A stretch of DNA of 64,000 bases, from the NCBI RefSeq assembly GCF_002803155.1, contig NZ_NNBP01000001.1:682001-746000 (forward strand), read 5' to 3'. A program made the translations under genes and the position numbers. Positions within the stretch are counted from its first letter, which is position 1. Each line of letters starts with the position of its first letter. The notes beneath the pieces are model-generated. The model had not been told where the DNA came from, ran no database searches, and saw only the letters and a list, made by a program, of their open reading frames with translations. Shown here one piece after another: positions 56,356-64,000 of this stretch. Origin of the DNA: Streptomyces sp. CB02959. Its GTDB lineage: Bacteria > Actinomycetota > Actinomycetes > Streptomycetales > Streptomycetaceae.

Positions 56356-57615
56356 ATGGCTGTCTCTACGTCTCCGGAAGCGCCGATCCCGGTCGGCGAG
56401 GTGTCCCGGCTCATCGGCGGGTGGATCGACCGGCTCGGCGCGGTCTGGGTCGAGGGGCAGATCACCCAGCTCTCGCGGCGGCCCGGGGCCGGGGTGGTGT
56501 TCCTGACGCTGCGCGATCCGTCGCACGACATCTCGGTGAGCGTGACGTGCTACCGCCAGGTCTTCGACAAGGTCTCCGAGGTGGTGACCGAGGGCTCCCG
56601 GGTGGTGGTGCACGCCAAGCCGGAGTGGTACGCCCCGCGCGGTCAGCTGTCGCTGCGGGCCGCCGAGATCCGCCCGGTCGGCGTGGGCGAACTCCTCGCC
56701 CGGCTGGAGCAGTTGAAGCGGACGCTGACCGCGGAGGGGCTGTTCGCGGCGGAGCGCAAGCGGACGCTGCCGTTCCTCCCGCAGCTGATCGGGCTGGTCT
56801 GCGGCCGGGCCAGCGCCGCCGAGCGCGACGTGCTGGAGAACGCCCGGCACCGCTGGCCGGCGGTCCGCTTCGAGGTGCGCAACGTGCCGGTGCAGGGGGT
56901 GCACGCGGTGCCGCAGGTGATCGCGGCGGTGCAGGAGCTGGACGCGCTGCCCGAGGTGGACGTGATCATCGTGGCGCGTGGCGGCGGCAGCGTGGAGGAC
57001 CTGCTGCCGTTCTCCGACGAGCAGCTGGTCCGGGCGGTGTCCGAGGTGCGCACGCCGGTGGTCTCGGCGATCGGCCACGAGCCGGACAGCCCGCTGCTGG
57101 ACCTGGTGGCCGATCTGCGCGCCTCGACGCCGACGGACGCGGCGAAGAAGGTGGTCCCGGACGTGGGCGAGGAGCTGGCCCGGGTGCAGCAGATGCGGGA
57201 GCGGGCCCGGCGCGCGCTGGGCGGCTTCCTGGACCGCGAGGAGCGGGGTCTGGCGGCGGCGCTGCACCGCCCGTCGATACAGCATCCGCACCGGATGGTG
57301 CAGGAGCGCGAGGAGCAGGTCACCGCCCTGCTGGAGCGCGGCCGGCGGACGCTCGGGCATCTGCTGGACCGGGCCGACTCGGAGCTGGTGCACACCCTGG
57401 CGCGGGTGGTGGCACTCTCCCCCAAGGCGACGCTGGAGCGCGGCTACGCGGTGCTCCAGAAGCCGGACGGGGCGGCGGTGCGCGCACCGTCCGAGGTGGC
57501 GGTGGACGAGGAGTTGCGGGCCAGGGTGGCCGAGGGCGAGTTCCGGGTGCGGGTGGCCGCGGTCCCGGACGACGCCGATTCCGGGCGGCCGATGCCGCCC
57601 CGGGCGGACTCATAG
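56356..57615 (+). CDS. xseA: XseA, exodeoxyribonuclease VII large subunit
   Basis: A 419-residue nuclease subunit. N-terminal OB-fold ([25 protein letters not shown]), catalytic domain ([73 protein letters not shown]), then a coiled-coil region and a C-terminal LERGYAVL motif. It degrades single-stranded DNA to oligonucleotides in repair and recombination. The small subunit gene follows 10 bases later. Length and motifs are normal. Confidence 0.95.
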   Translation: MAVSTSPEAPIPVGEVSRLIGGWIDRLGAVWVEGQITQLSRRPGAGVVFLTLRDPSHDISVSVTCYRQVFDKVSEVVTEGSRVVVHAKPEWYAPRGQLSLRAAEIRPVGVGELLARLEQLKRTLTAEGLFAAERKRTLPFLPQLIGLVCGRASAAERDVLENARHRWPAVRFEVRNVPVQGVHAVPQVIAAVQELDALPEVDVIIVARGGGSVEDLLPFSDEQLVRAVSEVRTPVVSAIGHEPDSPLLDLVADLRASTPTDAAKKVVPDVGEELARVQQMRERARRALGGFLDREERGLAAALHRPSIQHPHRMVQEREEQVTALLERGRRTLGHLLDRADSELVHTLARVVALSPKATLERGYAVLQKPDGAAVRAPSEVAVDEELRARVAEGEFRVRVAAVPDDADSGRPMPPRADS

Positions 57616-57625
57616 GGTGGGAGAC

Positions 57626-57895
57626 ATGGCGAAGACGGATGACGTGGTGGACGGCGCGGCCGAGGTGGCGCCGGTGGACTCCACCCTCGGTTACGAGCAG
57701 GCGCGGGACGAGCTGATCGAGGTCGTCCGCCGCCTGGAGGCAGGCGGCACGACGCTGGAGGAGTCGCTGGCCCTCTGGGAGCGCGGCGAGGAGCTGGCGA
57801 AGGTCTGCCGCCGCTGGTTGGACGGGGCCCGGGCGCGGCTGGACGCGACGCTGGCGGAGGGTTCGGCGGAGGACGGTGCGGCGGAGCAGGGCTAG
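57626..57895 (+). CDS. xseB: XseB, exodeoxyribonuclease VII small subunit
   Basis: An 89-residue protein with the family core GYEQARDELIEVVRRLEAG and LEESLALWERGEELAKVCRRWL. Such subunits form a helical hairpin that wraps XseA. The ATG at 57626 has GGTGGGAG upstream, and the gene directly follows xseA. Last gene of the pair; a hairpin follows. Confidence 0.94.
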   Translation: MAKTDDVVDGAAEVAPVDSTLGYEQARDELIEVVRRLEAGGTTLEESLALWERGEELAKVCRRWLDGARARLDATLAEGSAEDGAAEQG

Positions 57896-57927
57896 CGGCG
57901 CCCGGCGCCGCCCCCGCCCGCCCCGTG

Positions 57928-57956
57928 AGCGGCCTTCCGGATGACGAAAGGCCGCT
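57928..57956 (+). terminator. Terminator after xseB
   Basis: AGCGGCCTT and AAGGCCGCT form a perfect 9-bp stem 33 bases past the xseB stop, with an 11-base loop that can pair CG/CG further. Confidence 0.8.
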
Positions 57957-57991
57957 ATCAACCAGTGAAACCCCTCACACTTCCCACCCGT

Positions 57992-58009
57992 TAGTTGAAC
58001 TTTAATCTA
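57992..58009. promoter_or_regulatory. MarR-type operator-like near-palindrome upstream of the nitroreductase
   Basis: TAGTTGAACTTTAATCTA is symmetric at 12 of 18 positions and strikingly A/T-rich in this genome. It resembles TTGAA-N-TTCAA-type operators of MarR/HxlR regulators. It lies 78 bases before the ATG of the nitroreductase gene. Confidence 0.5.
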
Positions 58010-58086
58010 TCGGGGTTACAGTGGTTCCCGTAGACAGCGAAGTCTTCGAAGATCTGTAATCCACCTGAAGCCCCGAGGTGCCCCTG

Positions 58087-58680
58087 ATGTCTCTCGCCCT
58101 TGACGCCGCCGCTCAGGACCTCCTGTTCCGCGAGGCCCAGACCGCCAACACGTTCACGGACGAGCCGGTGACGGACGAGCAGGTCCAGGCCATCTACGAC
58201 CTGGTGAAGTACGCCCCCACCGCCTTCAACCAGTCCCCGCTGCGGATCACCCTGGTCCGCTCCGAGGACGCCCGCAAGCGCCTGATCGCGCACGCCATGG
58301 GCGCCAACGGCCCCAAGACCCTGGCCGCGCCGCTGACCGTGATCCTCTCCGTCGACCTGGACTTCCACGAGAAGCTGCCGCAGCTCTTCCCGCACGCCCC
58401 GGGCGTGAAGGACGCCTTCTTCTCCGAGGCCACCGCCCGCGAGGCCGCCGGCACCCAGAACGCCACCCTCCAGGCCGGTTACTTCATCCTCGGCATCCGC
58501 GCCGCCGGCCTGGCCGCCGGCCCGATGACCGGCTTCGACTTCACCGGCGTCGACAAGGAGTTCTTCGGCGACGGCAAGCAGAAGTCCTTCCTGGTCATCA
58601 ACCTCGGCAAGCCGGGCGCGGACGCCTTCTTCCCGCGTTCGCCGCGCCTCTCCTTCGACGAGGCCGCTGCCACCGTCTGA
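58087..58680 (+). CDS. Nitroreductase family protein (RutE-like malonic semialdehyde reductase)
   Basis: A 197-residue FMN-dependent oxidoreductase. The N-terminal FREAQTANTFTDEPVTDEQ and KYAPTAFNQSPLR are the substrate/FMN-binding start of the RutE/HadB-like branch. AGPMTGFDFTGVDKEFF and LVINLGKPG are the second FMN region. I use the ATG at 58087 with GAGGTG upstream; an in-frame GTG at 58078 would lie in the ribosome site. It may reduce malonic semialdehyde, nitro compounds or quinones. Single gene under an A/T-rich promoter with a near-palindrome suggesting repression by a MarR-like protein. Confidence 0.88.
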   Translation: MSLALDAAAQDLLFREAQTANTFTDEPVTDEQVQAIYDLVKYAPTAFNQSPLRITLVRSEDARKRLIAHAMGANGPKTLAAPLTVILSVDLDFHEKLPQLFPHAPGVKDAFFSEATAREAAGTQNATLQAGYFILGIRAAGLAAGPMTGFDFTGVDKEFFGDGKQKSFLVINLGKPGADAFFPRSPRLSFDEAAATV

Positions 58681-58699
58681 GCCGCCCCCGGCCCGACGT

Positions 58700-58743
58700 A
58701 CGACGAGGCCGCCGCACCCACCCGGGTGTGGCGGCCTCGTCGT
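58700..58743. terminator. Bidirectional terminator between the nitroreductase and DUF4245 genes
   Basis: CGACGAGGCCGCC pairs with GGCGGCCTCGTCG. The stem continues into GCACCC/GGGTGT around a four-base loop, giving about 20 bp. Confidence 0.9.
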
Positions 58744-58793
58744 GCCCCCGGTGAACGGGGCGGGCCGACCGCTCGGCCCCGTATCGCTGCTCC

Positions 58794-59339
58794 TCAGCCC
58801 TTCTTCGTCACCAAGGCCGCGGCCAGGTCCGCGAGCCGCCCGTACGGCGCGGTACCGGTGACGATCGTGGTCACCCCGGGCTCCTCGTGGACCAGCGCCC
58901 GGTAGGTGCTGCCCTGGTAGCGGTCCCACTTCTTGCTGCCGACCGCCTGCTGGCCCGCGACCTTGTCGGCGCCCAGCGTGACGTCCTGTATGAACTGCTT
59001 GGCCGGTGCGTCGCTCTGCTCGATCGCCGCGTACTCCTGCTCCGGGTCGAGCATCCCCAGGTGCCAGGCGCCGCCCTTGCCGTCGTCACTGGCCTTGTAG
59101 GAGACGGAGGTGGGCCGCCAGGTCTTGGGCAGGCCCTCGGGCGCGGCGACCGGGTACGGGGCGGCACGTCGGGCGGTGATGATCTCGACGCGGGTGTCGA
59201 CGGTCTGGACCGCGCTCTTCTCCGCGTTCGCACTGTCGTCGTGCGGGATGAAGTAGTAGATCGCCCCGACCAGGACACCGATCACCGCCAGCGACAGAAC
59301 CATGTCCGCCACTCTTTGCCTGCCTCGCATACCAGCCAC
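58794..59339 (-). CDS. DUF4245 family membrane-anchored protein
   Basis: A 181-residue protein. A short basic N-terminus (GMRGRQRVADM) precedes one helix at about 14-32 (VLSLAVIGVLVGAIYYFIP). A 150-residue extracytoplasmic domain follows, of the DUF4245 type (TVDTRVEIITARRAAPYPV, GLPKTWRPTSVSYKA, WHLGMLDPEQEYAAIEQS). The GTG at 59339 gives the VAGMRGRQ start I recall in relatives; an ATG at 59330 is the alternative. Function unknown. Divergent from glpX with a 219-base gap. Confidence 0.87.
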   Translation of the reverse strand: MAGMRGRQRVADMVLSLAVIGVLVGAIYYFIPHDDSANAEKSAVQTVDTRVEIITARRAAPYPVAAPEGLPKTWRPTSVSYKASDDGKGGAWHLGMLDPEQEYAAIEQSDAPAKQFIQDVTLGADKVAGQQAVGSKKWDRYQGSTYRALVHEEPGVTTIVTGTAPYGRLADLAAALVTKKG

Positions 59340-59558
59340 GTCCCTATGGTCCCCTATGCCCGCCGGCGCCCGGACGCGCCCCCCTGGGACGCCACCCACC
59401 TGGGCAAACGGTTCCGCGGTCGACGACCGCCCGGCGCGGGCGTCACCCGGCCACCCGCTTGCTCATGCGAAGGCCCCCCTGCTCATTTTCGCGACCTACC
59501 GATAAAGTCATGAGCATCCTCATCAATCCGGCCGTCGCCGTACAGAAAGGTGCGCTCG

Positions 59559-60590
59559 ATGTCCGAGCATCATCTGCCGTCCCAACTAGAGGTCAGCCCG
59601 GAAGCCCCGGACCGCAACCTCGCCCTGGAGCTCGTCCGGGTGACCGAGGCCGGCGCCATGGCATCGGGCCGCTGGGTCGGCCGTGGCGACAAGAACGGCG
59701 CGGACGGCGCGGCGGTCAAGGCCATGCGCGCCCTGATCCACACCGTTTCGATGAACGGCGTCGTGGTCATCGGGGAGGGCGAGAAGGACAACGCCCCGAT
59801 GCTCTACAACGGCGAGCGCGTCGGTGACGGCACCGGCCCGGAGTGCGACGTGGCCGTGGACCCGGTGGACGGCACCACCCTGACCGCCAAGGGCATGGCC
59901 AACGCGGTGTCCGTCATGGCGGTCGCCGAGCGCGGCTCGATGTTCGACCCGTCCGCGGTCTTCTACATGGACAAGCTCGCCACCGGCCCCGAGGCGGCGG
60001 ACTTCGTCGACATCAACGCCCCGGTGGCGGTGAACATCAAGCGGATCGCCAAGGCGAAGAAGTCCGCCGTCGAGGACGTCACCGTCGTCATCCTGGACCG
60101 GCCGCGCCACGACGGCCTGGTCAAGGAGGTCCGGGAGGCCGGCGCGCGGATCAAGTTCATCGCCGACGGCGATGTCGCCGGCGCGATCATGGCGGCCCGC
60201 GAGGGCACCGGCGTGGACCTGCTGCTGGGCATCGGCGGGACGCCCGAGGGCATCATCGCCGCCTGTGCGCTGAAGTGCCTGGGCGGCGCCTTCCAGGGCA
60301 AGCTGTGGCCCAAGGACGACGAGGAGCGGCAGCGCGCCCTCGACGCCGGCCACGACCTCGACCGGGTCCTGCAGATCGAGGACCTGGTCCGCGGCGACAA
60401 CGTCTTCTTCGTCGCCACCGGCATCACCGACGGCGAGCTGCTGCGCGGCGTCCGCTACCGCGCCGAGACCGCCTACACCCAGTCCCTGGTCATGCGCTCC
60501 AAGTCCGGCACCATCCGCCAGATCGACTCCCAGCACCGCCTCTCCAAGCTGCGTGCCTACAGCTCGATCGACTTCGAGCGCCCCAGCTGA
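59559..60590 (+). CDS. glpX: GlpX, class II fructose-1,6-bisphosphatase
   Basis: A 343-residue enzyme of gluconeogenesis, hydrolysing fructose-1,6-bisphosphate to fructose-6-phosphate. Metal and phosphate motifs: [36 protein letters not shown] (the lithium-sensitive phosphatase DPxDGT motif), and [20 protein letters not shown]. The ATG at 59559 has AAAGGTG upstream. It is the only FBPase in the window. Length is normal. It faces the WhiB-like gene across a long hairpin terminator. Confidence 0.95.
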   Translation: MSEHHLPSQLEVSPEAPDRNLALELVRVTEAGAMASGRWVGRGDKNGADGAAVKAMRALIHTVSMNGVVVIGEGEKDNAPMLYNGERVGDGTGPECDVAVDPVDGTTLTAKGMANAVSVMAVAERGSMFDPSAVFYMDKLATGPEAADFVDINAPVAVNIKRIAKAKKSAVEDVTVVILDRPRHDGLVKEVREAGARIKFIADGDVAGAIMAAREGTGVDLLLGIGGTPEGIIAACALKCLGGAFQGKLWPKDDEERQRALDAGHDLDRVLQIEDLVRGDNVFFVATGITDGELLRGVRYRAETAYTQSLVMRSKSGTIRQIDSQHRLSKLRAYSSIDFERPS

Positions 60591-60617
60591 TCCGGTCCGG
60601 CCGGACCGGACCCAGCA

Positions 60618-60664
60618 CGCGTCTCGCCCCCGTCGGAAGCGACTTCCGGCGGGGGCGGGACGCG
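60618..60664. terminator. Bidirectional terminator between glpX and the WhiB-like gene
   Basis: A stem of about 22 bp with a three-base loop: the inner part CGGAAG-CGA-CTTCCG extends through CGCCCCCG/CGGGGGCG to CGCGTC/GACGCG, with T-G mismatches only. Confidence 0.9.
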
Positions 60665-60702
60665 TGCGGATGCCGCGGCGTCCGGACAGGCCCGTGCTGT
60701 GG

Positions 60703-61062
60703 TCAACCGGCCGCGGGCATCGCGGCGGCCCGCTGCAACTCGCTCTCCCGGCGCCGGCGGCGGGTCAGCACCACCCGGCGCTCGGCCGCGGTCAGCCCGC
60801 CCCAGACGCCGTACGGCTCCGGCTGGAGCAGGGCGTGCTCCCGGCACTCGACCATCACCGGACAGCGGGCGCAGACCCGCTTCGCGGCTTCCTCCCTGGC
60901 CAGCCGTGCGGCGGTGGGCTCCTTGGAGGGGGCGAAGAACAACCCGGCCTCGTCCCGGCGGCACACCGCCTCCGAATGCCAGGGGCCGGCCTCGTCGCGA
61001 GCGTGCCCGCGCTGGGACGGAACGACAGCGGCATCCTGCAGGGGCTGATGCGGTAGCAGCAC
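60703..61062 (-). CDS. wblI: WhiB-like iron-sulfur regulator (probably WblI)
   Basis: A 119-residue WhiB-like protein. Four cluster cysteines: Cys in SEAVCRRDEAG, the pair VCARCPV and Cys in MVECREHAL. The G(V/I)WGG turn is GVWGGLTAAERR, followed by a basic C-terminal arm (RRRRRE). These proteins bind a [4Fe-4S] cluster and the principal sigma factor. The GTG at 61062 has AGGAG six bases upstream. The symbol is given because wblI is, as I remember, the WhiB-like gene next to glpX in S. coelicolor (SCO5046/SCO5047); the family assignment itself is firm. Confidence 0.88.
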   Translation of the reverse strand: MLLPHQPLQDAAVVPSQRGHARDEAGPWHSEAVCRRDEAGLFFAPSKEPTAARLAREEAAKRVCARCPVMVECREHALLQPEPYGVWGGLTAAERRVVLTRRRRRESELQRAAAMPAAG

Positions 61063-61271
61063 GGTCTACTCCTGACGACGGCTTCGGCGAGAGAAATCAC
61101 CCTTGCCCGTCTCGCTGCGCACGGCCTTTTCGCACCCCGCAGCCGTACGAGAGACGATGCACCAGCCCTACCCGCTGTACGCGGGCTTATGCACACCGTG
61201 TCGATCGAGGAACATCGAAGAACGCCGCGGCAGGGGCCGAGGCGGCCCCTGCGGCTGCGACCGGACGCGAC

Positions 61272-62168
61272 CTAGCCGAATCGGCGGCGCCCCCGGCGAT
61301 CGTGGCGCTCCGCCCGCAACTGGTCGATCCGGTCCCGGCGTTCGGCCCGGAGCTCGTCCATCCAGTGGTGGTGCTCGGCCCGCAGCTCCTCCATCCGCTC
61401 CCGCCGCTCACCGCGCAGCCGGTCCCGCAGGTCGCGGATCCAGGCGCCGCGCTTGGGCTTGGCCTCCACGCTGCCCAGCAGCGCGAAGCCGTTCACGTCC
61501 ACCTCGGGCGCGTCGCCGTCCGCCGCCTCGTGCGTCTCCACCTCGAAGCTGCCCAGGATGCCGGAGCCGCTGCTGCGCAGCGTGATGTTCTCCGGCACCC
61601 GGACCTCGACGCTGCCGAAGACGGAGGTGACGTTGATCTGCACCCGCTGCTGCGGGAAGACCGCCTCGGTCAGGTCGATCTCCACGCTGCCGAAGATCGC
61701 GACCGCGTTGATCCGCGGCGGGACCCGCCAGCGGCCCTTGCGGTTGGCCGCGCTGAAGATCGCGACGAGGTTCTGGTCGGCGAGCCCGGCGGGCCGGTCG
61801 TACGCGTGGGGCGCCGGGTCCGGCTGCGGTCGGCCGCCGGCGCCCGGGAGGTCCCGGACGACGGGCTCCAGCTCGCCCATGGTCTTGGCGCGGTAGACCG
61901 CGTCGATCCGCTCGGCGTGCTCCTCGGCGTCCAGCCGGCCCTCGGCGAGCGCCTCCCGCAGGATCTCCGCGATCCGGTCGCGGTCCGCGTCCGAGGCCCG
62001 CATGCCTCCCCCCGCGGCCGGCGGGGGCGCCCCCGCCTCCGTCACCGGCTTGGCCTGCGGTGCCGCCTCGTCCTTGGTCAGTTTCACCACCTGCTCGTCG
62101 CGCTGCTCGGCAAGCGGTCCGGGCGGGGTCTCGGGGCCCGGTCGTCCCCCGTTTCCTGAAGCGTCCAC
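61272..62168 (-). CDS. DUF1707 domain protein with LiaF-like region
   Basis: A 298-residue soluble protein. After about 55 low-complexity residues, a DUF1707 domain spans about 56-110 (MRASDADRDRIAEILREALAE, GRLDAEEHAERIDAVYRA). A LiaF/DUF2154-like beta region follows at about 130-240 with recurring VAIFGSVEI / SVFGSVEV / GILGSFEV / ALLGSVEA strands. The C-terminal 55 residues are an unusual Arg/Glu/His-rich helix with repeated ELRAE(H/R) units. No transmembrane helix. Related proteins are linked to envelope-stress sensing; the function here is unknown. GTG start at 62168 with only a weak ribosome site. Confidence 0.87.
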   Translation of the reverse strand: MDASGNGGRPGPETPPGPLAEQRDEQVVKLTKDEAAPQAKPVTEAGAPPPAAGGGMRASDADRDRIAEILREALAEGRLDAEEHAERIDAVYRAKTMGELEPVVRDLPGAGGRPQPDPAPHAYDRPAGLADQNLVAIFSAANRKGRWRVPPRINAVAIFGSVEIDLTEAVFPQQRVQINVTSVFGSVEVRVPENITLRSSGSGILGSFEVETHEAADGDAPEVDVNGFALLGSVEAKPKRGAWIRDLRDRLRGERRERMEELRAEHHHWMDELRAERRDRIDQLRAERHDRRGRRRFG

Positions 62169-62334
62169 GGCCCAAGGGTACCGAAACGCGATAGATCGCG
62201 ACTAGGGGATCCGCGGCGCGTCTCGAACGGACTGAGCCCTACCTCACAGCAGCGGCCCGGCACGGGGGTTCTACGCTGTTCAGGCGCTGCCGTAGAAGCC
62301 AGCCCACACCCCTCCGAGTAAGGAATTGCCCCCA

Positions 62335-64000
<1,666 letters not shown>

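Overview
This 64 kb window is chromosomal DNA from a Streptomyces-type actinobacterium. The evidence is very high GC with strong G/C at third codon positions, many GTG/TTG starts, a mycothiol gene (mshB), a complete bldK-type oligopeptide permease, a WhiB-like regulator, SpoIIE phosphatase/HATPase partner-switching proteins, polyphosphate glucokinase, and class II FBPase next to class I fumarase. From memory, gene content and order at both ends resemble the SCO5044-SCO5126 stretch of S. coelicolor. This is recall, not a search.

Layout. 1-4.3 kb: the edge of a membrane SpoIIE phosphatase, then an ABC-2 exporter coupled to a NarL-type two-component system. 4.5-8.9 kb: a membrane-anchored peptidoglycan-binding-like protein with a 10 x 15-bp repeat, a DUF6113 membrane protein, mshB and a small membrane protein. 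9.1-11.3 kb: an S9 peptidase, followed by about 1 kb with no convincing gene. 12.3-18.5 kb: bldKABCDE (+). 18.6-24.2 kb: a second complete five-gene oligopeptide ABC operon (-), meeting bldK tail to tail at a strong terminator. 24.4-28.8 kb: typA/bipA and an orphan substrate-binding lipoprotein with a large low-complexity insert.

29.2-33.1 kb: a succinate dehydrogenase/fumarate reductase operon (small protein, membrane subunit, flavoprotein, iron-sulfur subunit). 33.2-50.4 kb is more accessory: a Tat-type amidohydrolase, a PAS-PAS-GAF-SpoIIE-HATPase phosphatase with a nearby stand-alone HATPase, Nudix and SPOR-like small genes, an APC permease, a divergent GntR/PIG-L pair, an unknown anchored protein, a SWIM protein and a secreted papain-like peptidase. 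It also holds an ECF sigma factor fused to a zinc-finger-like segment, a membrane helix and an outside CAP domain, and a decayed HATPase gene. 50.6-64 kb returns to core genes: ychF, a DUF6542 protein, ppgK, ispH, an APC permease, xseA-xseB, a nitroreductase, a DUF4245 protein, glpX, a WhiB-like gene (probably wblI), a DUF1707 protein and class I fumarase running off the right edge.

How it fits together. The core parts cover central carbon metabolism (fumarase, FBPase, Sdh, ppgK), isoprenoid synthesis, thiol redox and DNA repair. The distinctive theme is peptide traffic and envelope sensing: two complete oligopeptide importers, a third binding protein, peptidases inside and outside the cell, and a sigma factor that may read the cell exterior directly. 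Most transcription units end in long perfect hairpins, listed separately. I saw no rRNA or tRNA gene, CRISPR array or intact insertion sequence.
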